A stretch of DNA of 64,000 bases from Lithospermum erythrorhizon (lineage: Eukaryota > Streptophyta > Magnoliopsida > Boraginales > Boraginaceae). Shown here piece by piece: positions 23,301 to 35,675 of this stretch. Position numbers and translations under genes: made by a program. Below the pieces are notes generated by a model that was not told where the DNA came from, did no database searches, and worked only from the letters and a program-made list of their open reading frames with translations. The first letter of the stretch is position 1. Every line of letters begins with the position of its first letter. The stretch is from assembly GCA_019722365.1 (NCBI GenBank), contig JADFUC010000709.1, forward strand, positions 2,604,001 to 2,668,000. Direction: 5' to 3'.

Positions 23301-25609
23301 CTAGTGATAATGTTACTTCTTTGATCTCCTAGGGCCCAAAATGCAATAAGATACTCTTAATATATTTCCTCTAATTCAAAATAATCAATTTTTCACATAT
23401 CGGTATAAATTTTTGACTTTTCAATTATTTTTAATTATATTATTAAAAAAATAAAAAATAATATTACGAAAGATTTTAAAAAAGATTTAATTAACTATAT
23501 AAATTTATATTTTTAAAATAACGAATAATTAATAATCAATAATAAAAGCTCAATTTCAAAAAGCATAAACGTTAATCAAGCCAATCGGAGCGAAGCCAAT
23601 ATAATGTTGGTAGGTTCTTGTGGTGAATGTTTTATGGAAAATTGGAGATCTTAGAAGTTAAACATAAAAAATCCTTCGGCTTAATTTTTTTTAATTGTTG
23701 AAGTTAGCTAAATAAAACATGGAGTTCTATAACTCTATAAGCATGTAGTCTAATGTAAATCAGGATCTCTAACTCAAAAGGTTTCATTTTTCCAGGACTT
23801 ATAGCACTTCCTGGTGACCTGGTAGCAAACTAGGGCCAAAACAGAAAAACATCAATATTACTTCATTCATCAGAATTTTTAATGATATAATGTGGTAAAA
23901 TAACATCAAATAAATGGTCTTTTCTTCTTTATGCGAGTAGTATTTCACTATGTACCACGTGAGTTATGATACTTTTACTAATTTGAATACATGCACTAGA
24001 GCAGATGACCAATCATATATACAAACAAAAAAATTGGAAAATTAAGTACTACTGTTACCAAGTATCATTAAATATGAAAACCACACAAGCATTCAATTCA
24101 AGAAAGAATAAAAACCTCCCATTTTACATTCAACTGGTTTGTACTATTTCCTTTTAAAACTTTATGCAATTATTGCTAAACCAAATCAGCCTTTTGCTAT
24201 TCTTTGTTAAAAAATTACACACATCACACTGTTGATGGGGAATATGTGCAGCATAAGGTTTCTTGGAGGAGCTATGTTCACTCCAGTACTTATCTTGTTT
24301 AGGTGTGAGCTTATTGACAGGCAATGAGACATGTTATGATTATTGCTTCTAACACCTACTCCTATATACTTAGGAGATCAGATTGGATCCTTTATCCTTT
24401 ATAATGTAAAAATGGTGTTGTAAGAGAGATTGGTAGTACCTTTGCAAAGATTACCTAGTTGAGCTTCAATCTTGCTAAGAAAACTAGTTGCTTCATCAAA
24501 AGGCCTTGACATTTCCGCTTTATACTTTCTCAATATCTCACAGTAGGTTTCCTATTCAAAAGAAGAGATGTATTATATATATTGAAACTTAAAAATTTAC
24601 TAAACCTTAAAACTTAAGAGACGAAGTAGTTAATAACTACACGGTTAGGCTAGTGATCACACGATATTAATTGCATAAAGATTCATCGGATTGAAGAGTT
24701 ATCGGGTATTCGGGTTCGAGTTCTGCAATGATAAATATCAAACTTTTTTATGAAAATAAAAATACTTGGAACTTTTTGGGACGAAGATGAAGAAGAAGAG
24801 AAAAACCATAAATTCATCGAGCTCAGGATCAACACCAAAAGGCAAGGTAGCAATGCTTCGTTTACAGAAGTTCTCGTGCCTAATTTCATCAAGAACAGAA
24901 GCTACCTCTGCTGGTGCTCCAACCTGAAAGCAAAAAACAATATAAAAAATGGATCTTTAAGTTAATCTTTTTGATAATTATCTTTAAGTTAATTAATGTA
25001 ATTCTTATGAAAACACACAAAATATGAAATACCCTTTTCGTTTTGGAACAGTTAAAAGACATACAACTAACTCAAAAATCAAGAAGCAAAAGTTCATATA
25101 GACCAACTAAAAAAAATAAAAACAAGAAACATAATTTTTAGTAAGACTAAAACCTAGATATAGAACATAATATATTTATAGCAAGACTTAAATATATAAA
25201 AAGATGGTATTTTAAAATATGAAAATTGAACCTTCCGGCAATCAATATAAGCATTAAGCAACTTAGGGTAAGAAGGATGAGAAGCAATTTGGGCTTTGAT
25301 CAAAGGGTAACCCTCATCTTCTACTTCATTACTATTGCCTAAACTACCCCTTTGAATTTGTCTGGTGATTAAAGCAGCTTCAGATGTTCCAGAACTTTGA
25401 AATCCTCTAGCAATAGTATCATTATTATTATGTGATACTCCAAGTAAAGAGTATACTCCATGGTGATCTTGATCAGGAATATGAATTAGGTTATTATGGT
25501 AACTGGTGCTGTACATATCTGATATCATCATCAAATTATCAGGTGACATCAAGGCCTTATCATTAAAATCACCACCACTTAAGTGAAAAGCAGCATATAT
25601 TTCATCCAT
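8322..25609 (-). CDS. Class I KNOX (TALE homeobox) transcription factor, KNAT2/KNAT6-like
   Basis: A nuclear homeodomain protein of the KNOTTED class, which keeps shoot-meristem cells undifferentiated and partners BELL proteins. Five exons on the minus strand join in frame: 25609-25232, 24923-24807, 24551-24440, 8899-8658 and 8480-8322, giving 335 aa. Domains in order: KNOX1 about 101-143 ([20 protein letters not shown]), KNOX2 about 155-202 ([22 protein letters not shown]), an acidic SSSDDE stretch, ELK from 232, and the TALE homeodomain about 254-316 with the PYP loop at 280-282 and [10 protein letters not shown] from 304. N304-type contact residues (W304, F305, N307) are intact. The SSDDE spacer and the [12 protein letters not shown] tail point to the KNAT2/KNAT6 group rather than STM or KNAT1. 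Start: first ATG in the frame, about 90 bases below a TATA-like box. The odd feature is intron 3, about 15.5 kb and full of transposons. Whether this gene is still spliced correctly cannot be seen from DNA. Confidence 0.92.
9598..9797 (-). repeat. 3' LTR (partial) of the copia element in KNOX intron 3
   Basis: The TG end on the minus strand is at 9797, immediately after a polypurine-like CGAGGGG. Similarity to the 5' copy is clear down to about 9598; below that point no match is seen, so the LTR is either truncated or too diverged to follow by eye. Confidence 0.6.
14565..14942 (-). repeat. 5' LTR of the copia element in KNOX intron 3
   Basis: This stretch matches 9598-9797 in blocks: AAGGCTTAATA with a GAAATAAAC block (14706-14742 versus 9599-9632), a GCTACCTATTTA block (14814 versus 9639), a GAATCTACT block (14895 versus 9751) and the terminal CCATAATATTTCCATAACA type end. 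It has an extra segment of about 70 bp in the middle relative to the 3' copy. The inner end is placed next to the relic primer-binding site and is approximate. Confidence 0.6.
14943..17371. other. AT-rich part of KNOX intron 3
   Basis: No gene is seen. A 40-bp unit with a long T-run followed by TATAATAAAAAAAT is repeated in tandem at about 16745-16810. A purine-rich block at 16440-16560 is open on the minus strand for 75 codons but has no recognisable protein content. Confidence 0.4.
17372..18225. mobile_element. hAT-like non-autonomous element (about 0.85 kb)
   Basis: The left end begins AGGGATGGTCAT and is followed by subterminal CGAATCGCACGG; the right end, read in reverse complement, begins AGGGTTGAGATGTTCATGG and continues GTGCGATTCAGTACGG. 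Such (C/T)AGGGATG ends with GGTGCGGTTT-like subterminal repeats are typical of plant hAT-derived elements. Imperfect flanking sequences TCAAAATT (17364-17371) and TCAATTTA (18225-18232) may be an 8-bp target duplication. The interior is AT-rich and non-coding. Confidence 0.6.
18226..23362. other. AT-rich part of KNOX intron 3
   Basis: No gene is recognised. A 60-bp AT-rich unit is repeated almost in tandem at about 19870-19925 and 19932-19990 (TATTAATTAGTTTC block). A short unit CCTCCCAAAGTAACTA occurs twice in a row at about 22722-22755. Nothing else stands out; conserved regulatory elements known from KNOX introns cannot be judged without comparison to relatives. Confidence 0.4.
23363..23597. 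mobile_element. Stowaway-like MITE, diverged copy
   Basis: The left end reads TATTTCCTCTAATTCAAAATAATC, a decayed form of the Stowaway end, and the interior (TTGACTTTT, a long AT-rich middle, then AATAATTAATAATCAATAA) matches the elements at about 33805-34028 (inverted) and about 35455-35675. The right end is less clear; borders are approximate. Confidence 0.45.
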
Positions 25610-25760
25610 GCCTAAAAATAAAATTGTCTTCCTTGACAAAAAGGTGGGTATGGTGAAAATTTATGGTTCTTGATGCTAGTTTTATTTTATTTCATGATCT
25701 AGAACGAATATATGGCACGAGCTTATATAATAATTTATTTTTTGTTTTGGGGTGGTTTTG
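25610..25760 (-). promoter_or_regulatory. Probable core promoter and 5' UTR of the KNOX gene
   Basis: On the minus strand ATTATATAAG (25731-25722) lies about 115 bases above the start codon, a reasonable TATA position for a 5' UTR of about 80-90 nt. No ATG intervenes between about 25690 and the chosen start at 25609, apart from the ATG in the upstream 'atcatgaaa' (about 25695), which is followed by a frame of its own. This is a positional inference only. Confidence 0.4.
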
Positions 25761-28700
25761 AATATTATTTTGAGATGATGAGGAAGTTTGAAAATTGGAG
25801 TTATGAGGGTGAAGAGAAAGGAGGGTAGTGCTTATATGTTATCATGTCGGAGGGAGTGATCAATTTTGGCGTACAAACAAGGAGATGCTGAAGATGATGT
25901 TGGATGTGAATACTGTTCAACGCCAGGCCCCATTGTTCCATACAGTAATAATAATTTATTTACTAATAAAAAAAATATAATTTGAACCTAATAATCATAG
26001 TTTTGACTTTTGAATTTTGATCTTTATCATTTCAAGTGAATGTCTAACAATTATATTAAACCTCACCCTTACTTCATATCATTATAAAAAATTAAAGTAC
26101 AAAATCAGTATCCAATTTATTCTATAGTTTTACCTTTAATCAGCATGCATGATAAAAAAAGCATATTTTATTGAAAGTAAATTGAAGAGTAAACGTTTGA
26201 GTTGGTATGATTAAATTATCAAAAATTTGATAGAGGCATAGTTAAAAGTTATGAAGGTTGTGATAGTAACAAATGAAATTATTGATCGAATTGAAGGATA
26301 AAAGAGAAAAATTGGATAAATATTATATCGAATGGATTTGACGGAAGGAAAAAATGACAAAATAATAAAACTAAATGAAAACATATATAGTGAATTAATT
26401 GACGAAATAATTAGAGATAGTAGAATGAAATTCTGGTGATCATGAAAGTTAACAAAATTCCCATGTATGCTTTAAGACTTTGGTTAGCATTATGATTGTT
26501 GTTAAAAAGCTATAACGCCTGGCCAGCGCGAGTCGATGCGTTATTAGATTTGATGGTACAGCGCCATGGCCTTTGCGGAGTTTCTTGGCGCGTTTTGTCA
26601 CTGTTTCGCGTCTTCGGCGAGAAACTTAAGGTGGGTCGTCGAAATTCGGCCTTGGCTTAAGGTGGAGCCTGCTCCAGTAGAGATTCGAGCCGCATTTTAA
26701 CATTGGGTTCGTGAGATGACTTCATGAAGATGCATCTTTATTGATATGAGTAGTACCCGATCAAATCGTATCAAACTTATCGCGCACACACATTTTTTGC
26801 GATTAGAATTATTACAAAAATAACAACAAAATAAGCGATTATGGCTACTTATTAGGAGTCCAAAAATTGTCATATTTCCTACCATACTTTCTCTTGATTT
26901 TAAATTAAATTGTTTTTCATACATTTTCATGAATTCTTTACTAAATAATAGTCTAGAATTTTGTAAAAGAGTAAGCCTATTTGTATTTATGCAAATTTCT
27001 GTTTTGGATAGCTCTAGAGTAGGGTAGTAAAATAGATGCCAAAAGAATTGGTGTGGGAATCAGAGAATGTGTGAAAGTGAAATATGAAGCGATTTTGGCG
27101 AGAAATCATATGGGTCTGATCATTCATCTACTAATTTTTAACGGCTCACAGTCACTTAACAAGGACAAGATACAATCTTAAAGCCTTATCGAGACTAAAT
27201 CAGCTTTTTGAGCTTTTTTTAGGGATTAATTAAAAGCAAATCCCTCTTATCTTTGACTATTTCACCAATTAACTTCATATATAATTAGCCAACTATACTA
27301 AAAGTTATATTTAAGTTTCATTTAATGTGATTTAGTACTTATTTACTCCCAATGATGTAGGAAGTTTTAATTTAACAGTTGTGGACTTTGAGTTTATAAT
27401 AAAAAAATTCATCTTCTCTCTAAGAATTGCATCAAACATTTGTATTTAATATAATTCCAAATTCATGTGATCATTGAAACTCAACAAATGCGGCATGTAA
27501 TTTCATAGAATATAGGCTTGAAACATTCAAATTATGACCTGAAAATCAATATAGTATGAATGTTTGAAAAATACAAATGTAGTAGTGCATTACTCCTCCC
27601 ACAAGAGTTTAATACCCATCGATATTTGGTTTAGTATTTATAGATATGAAATTATGAACTAGATGTAAAATCTTATCATTTGATTACAAAATTTCAAGCC
27701 ACTTATCTCTCAAATCAATTACAAATGAACATCAAATGAGGATGAAAGATGATAATGATTGACATGTATCTATACAAATTAAACTATCTTATCAAGAAAG
27801 CCTCAATTAGAGGTATATTTAAGATTATTTTATAACGTAAATATTTAATTTAATTATATCATGAAAATTTTATTTAAAGAATAAATAAAAAGTAATGTTT
27901 GGATATTAAAAATAAAGAATTAATTAATTTTGATTTCACAATGCAAATTGCCTGGGACTTCTTTAAGGATCATTTTAGTCCATAGAAAATTATAAGATGA
28001 TTAGAAAACTTAATCTTTTTACTTTCCTGAAATTTGTATGCAAAAGAGTGTCATAATGAAAATTGTAATTTATATTATCTACTTAACTTCCACTCTTAAT
28101 TCAGCATATATAAAAGGACTTGTTAGTTGTAAGGCTGAATCGTATTGGTGGGATATTGTAATCTATGGACACTATGGTCATGATGATGAAGCATGTAGTA
28201 TATGGTCAAAGAGACATATTCTTATATGGGCTTATTGTTTCTCCACACAAAGTTATTACGGTTCCATGTCTTATTGCATTATTTGGTTTATCCTTTGCAT
28301 TTAATAATCCATCCATGACAAAAAATTATGGATTTAATTTTTAATTATCAAGATTATCAAACTTATTATAATTGACATATGCGATATATTCGCTTCCAAA
28401 GTTTCTACTTCTTCTCTCTCTATACGGTAAAACAATTGTTTTGTTTTTCTTGAGCATGTAAAGTTGATATAAACTTTTATGTAAATGCTCTCACTTGTTC
28501 TTAATAAAGTAATTTTTATTTTAAATGATCAGTAAAACATTTTTTTTTTAATAAAATATTTTTTTAAGATATATCAGTAATATTATTCAACCCCTTAATA
28601 AAGAACATTTTACCTCCATAATGAATTGATTCGGAATGGAGAGAATATAACTTTGACTTAAAACAAAATTATCATCATACATTAAAATATTTCTTAGATG

Positions 28701-31700
28701 TATTTCCTTGTTTATTTTAAGAGTTATTTTATTTTAAAATTAAGTTCTTAATTTGTATTGTAAGGACACATGATTAAAAAATACTCAATCTAAATAAATT
28801 ACTATATTACGAGAAAGCATATACTGTACTTGCTTCTAATTCTTTTTAGATATATAAATTATGTGTGTGATCATTAGCTCAATCTAGCTTAAGATATATG
28901 GTATGAGGTCAAAAGGAAGATCATAAAACGATTTTTATTTTATTCCTTATCTATCAATATCATTATCATAATTATCTGTCGCCTGAATGCTAATTTAAAA
29001 GCACTACTTTCCCCAGAAATAATGGTTAATAGTATCTTTAATTCTTGACCTGAAGCATAGCTTACTAAAAGTATAAAACCGTCACACTAATGACCTTTCG
29101 AAATTTATGTCATGGAATAATATCGATGAGTTAATTAGCGGGATAATAACCTGATGTCGGAGAAGCTAGAAAGCTTTTTAAATTAGCAGAAACTGATATA
29201 AGATTAACTTCTTATGAGAATCGAAACGCCTGTTGTATGAAAGAAGCGAGAGTGTTGATGCTCAGCGCTGTTATTCTTTTGAATGAGTTATCTTTTTAGA
29301 AAGCGTAGCGTCAAATAATCAATTAGGAGAGTCGGAGTTACATACGTCTCATAATTAATTCAGTAACGAATCTTGAATCAAAATTGAGGATACCAAAAAT
29401 ATTAAATCTATTACGATGAATTTTTGTTCATTATCAAAGGAAAGACAATTATAGTTTGTGTAAAATAATTTAAAATTATATGATCAGAATTGAAAAGGTA
29501 GAGAACTGTTTTTGGTCCCTTTTAGACTCTATCGTCGTAATTAAAAGAAGTTACGTGCAGAAAACACATAAAATTTGACCAATGTGATGCAATATTTAGC
29601 CAGGGAGTTGTTTGAAGTTAGAACTATGCCACGGCCACACATCTACTGATCTACTCGTATGATGACTATTCCCAACAATCACTATGAACTCTAATTGTGT
29701 TGTATATGATTTATAAGGCTCAGATCACTCGAGTCAAGTTATGACAAATAAATACTACTTGATACTCCGTATTAAGTTATGAAAATTTATGTAATGGTCA
29801 TCCATATGTACCATTATAGTTTCTTAAATAGCATTTGCTATTAAGTTCTCAATTTCAAAATGACGGTCTAGTTTTGAATTTTGAAGATTAATTTTATTAA
29901 ATTTTTAAACTTAAATATATGTGTTTGTAATAATGTATAATATTATAATAACTAATAAAAATAAGAGTAATAGCGCGTTTGATGCATCACGTGTTTTACA
30001 AGTTATTATTCGATCGCGCATATTTCAAAAGTGTCCAACTTGATCATTCACTTGTCGAAATGGAGATTAAGTTTGACTTTTTTTGGGCATAATGGCTTGA
30101 GGCCAAAAATTTGTCAACACTTTCGTTTTTTAGATCTTTTTCAATTCTTTTTAAAATTAGGTAATCTTTGAACAAAATTAGTAATTTTAATAAAATATTT
30201 GGATGAAGTTAATTATCTCACAAATGAGTAAATTTGTCGTTTTACCCACATCAGCATTACGAATCGAGCGTAACGTCGTTACGATGGAATAACTTAGAAG
30301 TGGGACTCGCATGTGTGATTGAGTAGTCATTGAAACATGTGTGATCGAAATAGATAATACAAGCAATATATGATCGAGCGTCGCGAAAATTAACCTAAAA
30401 AATAATATCAAAACATAATATTTCAATATATTTTACTATTATTATTCTAATTTGTCCAAATTAAAATTAGGTCTCAATTATGATTATATAGAGTTTATTA
30501 AATTTTATCATTGAAAATTAATATGAACTATCTTGTTTGAACGGAGTTACTACCGTATTGCCGTGCTGCTGCAGAGTACTGAATTCTCTACTTGCTTCAA
30601 GGAGGTAAGGTAGGTATTAGTCACATTTGCATGCATGTATTATTGACTTGACAACCTTAATCAATTATGTATCTCATTTATCCCATAGCACTAATTCCAG
30701 ATATTGTTTTGAAAGCATTAGCATTTAGCAATGTTTTCATGCATGATGCATATACGCTGACTTCGCAGCCTTGATCAATTTAACTGCATTTCATTTTATC
30801 ACTTGCCAGAGATAAGCTTTATTATATTATCTTCAGCCAATCGCGTGCTTGATCATCGAGATTCGCCGGAATATGCTTTCATGAGCTAATTGATAACGGA
30901 TATGCTCGATTAATTGAGGGGTGGGCTTCACTCTAACAGAACCATTTCGCGCGTAAGATTACATTTCATATGAAATTGACGCATCTGCGTGAATATTTGA
31001 AGCTAACACGATCTTGCGTTTAGTTCTTTATCAATTGTGCTATTCCAAAAACCAGATACATTTATTATATTTTGACCAATGCTAGTGTTTAAAAAAAAAA
31101 ATACTAATTTCTTTGCAATAAGGTGAACAAGTTTACAAGTTTAATTCCTCTGTATCTCCAGTTGCTTGAGATGTTTATCAGGGAGCATTGCAACCTTAGG
31201 AATGCTAGCAAGTTAGACACACAACCTGAAACTGAAAGAGATGCATGCACTTGCAGAAGGGAGGTAATAGTTTGTGTGATATAGCGACTGGTGATGAAGA
31301 CCAAAACCATTGCCTGAGGCACCAGAGGCTGTTCACCAGGAGTCGGTCAGGAGTTGAAGAGATTTTTCATTGGGCACAAATGCGTAGAGAACGAGCCTAA
31401 GGCTAATTTCCCCGACTGGATTGATATTTCTTAGAAGCCGTAGAGTTCAAGTACATTTCGACGATCACAATTTCAGGAATTTTAAAGTGATAGAATCGTA
31501 AAATAATAAAAATGAACATTAATTGTCAATAAATAAATTGGACGTTGACATTAACTAGATTATAACAAAAAAGATTATCATAACAATACATTGGTACTTG
31601 ACAATAATTCAAATCATCAAAAAAAAATTAAAGTATTAGTTTTGCCTTTTATTGTTTAAATCTCCTCGTTCTTCCAAGATTGTCACTTTTGATTTTTGAA

Positions 31701-33804
31701 ACTTTTTAATAATAGTTGAGCTTTAGTAGTAGATAATTTTGTTTGTGTTTCATAATATTTTATGAAGAAAATATAGAAACCAAAATAGGAATTTGAGTGC
31801 TTCGTTGATATATTTTTGTGAATATATATCACAACAAAATATTTATGAGTCGAGAATGATATTAAAAAATTGAAAATCAGTCATTGAATCTAGCTATGAT
31901 TTGGTATGATCTTGGAGAATTGTGTACACTTTTAGAAAGTGGGCATTTATGATTTAGAATTGAGTCAACTTAAGATTGCTTAACCCATTCAAAACATTGA
32001 AACGTGGTTAAGTACCAAGAAAATGCTACCCCATTCAAAATATTGAAATTTGGTCAAGTGCCTCAAGTTCAAATAAAATGTCACTAATTAAAAGGCACAC
32101 TCCAGCCCAGGAGTGCGGCCGGATGGTTCTGCAGGATTTTTGAGGCGAAATTGAGAGCAGTTTGAATTTTGTGAAAAATGCAAAAATAGGTCAGGTTATC
32201 ACATCCGGTTCGGGCCGGGATTTCAGTTTCCCATTTCAAATAATCAAAATTTTAAACATAATCCAAAATTTACAAACTGCCATAAAACATTAACAAATTA
32301 AACATATTATCATATCAAAATTTACTATAAAATTAAATCATAATCAAATATTAAAAATAATAAACAACTATTAAACAAATAATCAAAATTCAAAAATTAA
32401 AATTCCAATTTAACAAAGCCCATAACCACACACCAATATTTTAAAAAAGAATGCTTCATGATTCATGAAGGATTTATGAACTTTGGTTTTGAATTAATCT
32501 TAATCTAGTTTCTTTCTATGTTATAAATTTTTGTGGTTAATATGCTTCTATATATGCTCTGTACTTCCTCTGCACTTTAATAATACCTCAAGTTTTACTA
32601 ATAAAGCCCTTGCATTTTTAAGTTGATGACTTGATGTTCTATTTTCTAATGTACTTTTATGGATAGTATGCTCAAACTCAACTCTGTAAAACAGCCATAA
32701 GTATTGCTACATTAGGGAACTCAAATGACCAATTGAAGTTAAATCACAACATTAAAATTGATTTGCCAAACTACAATCTATTTAAATCACAACATTAAAA
32801 TTGCTTTCAAGATGGTAGCTCTATCTTAGATCCTAAGGTGTCCCAAAATAGATGTCAACTTTGCATTTTGTGTCCTTCCTTTGTTTTTAATTGTTTCTCC
32901 TTATTACTTTAATTGATTCTACCTCATTTATTGTTGACATTATATGTACACAATATAACAATCAATATGTAATGTATAATTGTATAAAGAAAGAGGCACA
33001 CTAAGAGGCATGAATTATCATCGTCGAGCTTATTAGACGATAGATAATTCATTCCTTGATCCTAATTAGTTTTTTAGTAACATGCCACCTATTAAAAATG
33101 ATTAATTAGTCGGTAGCCGGCCTAACACGATGAGTAAGATGAGTTGGGGTTGGTTCTCAATGATATATGAGTTGGAATATTAATTGACGATTATAATTTA
33201 CATCTCTGGCATAAAGTGTATAAAAGAACGACCAATCCATTATCATAGCAGCCTCCGAAGCACTTGTTTTGAAATATATCTGAAGGGTAAATCACGAGAT
33301 GTGTCTTAATTGGGCAGAGAACTTAAATTTCTTTTTAAACCATTTTAATATGAAATTCTACCACTTGCGTAACTCGAATTTACACTGCATAAAAAACTTA
33401 AAATAATGATACTTAACATTCAAGCTCTTTACTAATTAAATTATGTCTCGAATGCTGGCATAAAGTGTATAAGAAATCATTGTTACGGGGTATTTATTAT
33501 TAGCTGCCTCATGTTTGAAGAATGAACTGACAAGTTTCTTAAATCTTAATGTGCCATCTCAATATAGTATAATTTTAATTCTAAAACCAATCTCAATTCA
33601 TTTTGAAATATTAAACATACATTACTTAACCATACATGAAAGTATTGTTGAGGAAATGGGGTCGGTTTTATGCTAGTTCATGTTTCAATCTGATATTAAT
33701 ATATTATGACTAATGAAATGTTGAGATGATCAAGTCAAATATTCTTTTCATTTGAATTTAATACCTGAGAGACTTTTATTTAACAAAAAAATTACAATTC
33801 GCCC

Positions 33805-34028
33805 GTCAATTTTAATTGGCGTTTGGCTTTTTTGAAATTGAGCTTTATTGATTAGTAATTATTACATATTCAAAAGAAATATAAAAATTTATATAATAAT
33901 TAGATTCGTCTTTTAAAATACTTTCATAATATTTTTTATATTATTTAACAATATAAGTAAAATTAATTGAAAATCAAATATTTACCTCGATATGTGAGAA
34001 AGTCAATTAAAATAGATTGGAAGTAGTA
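33805..34028. mobile_element. Stowaway-like MITE, inverted relative to the copy at 23.4 kb
   Basis: The right end, read in reverse complement, begins TACTACTTCCAATCTATTTTAATTG and continues with a TTTCTCACATAT block that matches the start of the element at 23363. The left end (GTCAATTTTAATTGGCG then TTTTTTGAAATTGAGC) is the decayed inverted partner. The interior is almost pure AT. Confidence 0.45.
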
Positions 34029-35454
34029 TTTTTGAAGCTATATTTTGGTGTTATAAATGAATCGAGTAATCCGATATCCGCTTGATACTCGACTCGAAAA
34101 ACTAGACTCGAAACCCACTTGAATGTTTACCATTCAGACAAGTACAAGGTATTACTCGATATAAAGAAACAATCGCGGGATTAATGCGGCCTTAGAAATG
34201 AAAGTATCAATGATCGAAATAAACTTGGAGATTCTTGTTCGAACTCAGGCTCGTTAAAAGTACGAATCCGTTCGATCTAACATGTGGACATGTGGTTTCG
34301 TGTGGAAGATAAAATCAACTATTGGTCGACTCCCCACCCCGCCAAATTTTACCCGCCAATAACTTACCGGGTACCGGTGGGGGAAAACAAAATTTGATAA
34401 ATATAGTCCAAACAATAGTCTTCATAATACTCTTCTCCACTAATTTATTTGAGAAATATAAAAATCATGAAAACCCAATTTACTTATCAAATTATCAATA
34501 ATCTCAAAATTATAATTTTAAAGTTGACTAGAACCAAAGGGATGGTACATCAAAATTAGGGGTCTTAAATGAAATCTGAAAGCAAGTAGGAGCCGTCGAG
34601 CCAGAAAATATGAAATTTTGGACCATTCGAGCCCTGCTAGATTAGGTTCGTCGGAGATAACTTGTGGTAGGTTCGGCTGAGCTCTTAGGCAGACATTTTG
34701 TGTAGATTTTTTCTAATTTTTATTTATTATCATTTTCGAAGATCTTTGTTGTATTTGCGTAGTAATGCGTTTTAAGAATGGGAATTTAGATTTAGCTTTG
34801 TCGTTATTGGTATAATGAAATGAAATATATATAATCTTTCCCTAGAAAGAAAGCTAATAATATAGGAAATACAAAGATATATAAAAATAATTGATGTTGT
34901 GTATTGAATGTGTATGCATATTGTATAATTACTTTTAAAAGGAGTTAAATTGAGTCTGAGGATTCATCCCCAGTTGGGACTTAATTTGAGTTCGAGACGA
35001 TATCTTCAAAAAATGTCTCAAAACCGAAATTTAAGCGAAATCGAATCGAAACGGCAGGAACGATGGGAGCAGTCAAACAGATTTAGGGTTCGACATTTGA
35101 AGAGCAGATGGAAATAGGTTCGGTTAATTTTGAGCAGCCGAGCCAAGTAGAGAACGATTAGGAAACCCCTAGTCAAAACAATACTCTCCTCCACAATAAT
35201 TTGTTTGAAAATATATAAAAATCTTGAAAATACAATTTACTTATGAAATTGTCAATATTCCAGAAATTAAAATTTGAAAGTTGACTAGAAACTACAGAAA
35301 CATGCAGTCAAATGATACTCTACTCACTTTAATGATTTACTAATTTGAAAGGTTATATCATAATATCTCAATATAGGATGTCTATGATTTTTTTTAAAGC
35401 GGGAGTCATATAAAGAGACATGAAACCTCTTCACAATAATTTGTTTAAAAATAT

Positions 35455-35675
35455 ATTTCTCTATTTTTTTATTTGACGTTTTTACATATGGATGTATAAT
35501 TTTAACCATTAATTATTTGTAAATAAGATAAAAAATTATAAAAAATAATATTATAAAATTATTTTCAAAGAGAGCGAATTTAATCATATAAATTTTGTAT
35601 TTATTAAATAATAATTAATTAATAATTAATGATAAAAACTTCACAGTTCAAATAGAAAAACCTACAAAAGTTAAA
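35455..35675. mobile_element. Stowaway-like MITE, third copy
   Basis: The left end reads TTTCTCTATTTTTTTATTTGACG; the interior has an ATAAATTTTGTATTTATTAA block followed by repeated AATTAAT, parallel to the copy at 23.4 kb. The borders are approximate and the right inverted end is weak. Confidence 0.4.

Larger units (their letters stand above)
8900..24439 (-). other. Giant intron 3 of the KNOX gene
   Basis: The intron runs from donor GT at 24439-24438 to acceptor AG at 8901-8900, about 15.5 kb, while the other introns of this gene are only 177 to 308 bp. It lies at the usual KNOX position between the KNOX2 and ELK regions, where long introns with regulatory elements are known in the family. 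It carries a copia element (about 9598-14942), a hAT-like element (17372-18225) and a Stowaway-like MITE (about 23363-23597). The remaining parts (15.0-17.3, 18.3-23.3 and 23.6-24.4 kb) are AT-rich and without recognised genes. The last 13 bases of exon 3 (24452-24440) are repeated exactly as the last 13 bases of the intron (8912-8900), so a second acceptor 21 bases upstream (AG at 8922-8921) would also splice in frame. Confidence 0.8.

Noticed and set aside
8899..24452. The 13-bp repeat at the intron ends as target duplication of a newly inserted intron
   Set aside because: An intron at this position is, as far as I recall, ancestral in class I KNOX genes, so the repeat is unlikely to mark a recent intron gain.
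25610..25639. KNOX start ten codons upstream (25639)
   Set aside because: That codon is TTG on the minus strand; the first ATG in frame is at 25609 and gives the family-like MDEIY start.
28038..28304. 88-codon plus-strand frame rich in Tyr, Ile and Trp
   Set aside because: Composition follows from AT-rich DNA, no domain is recognisable and there is no supporting context.
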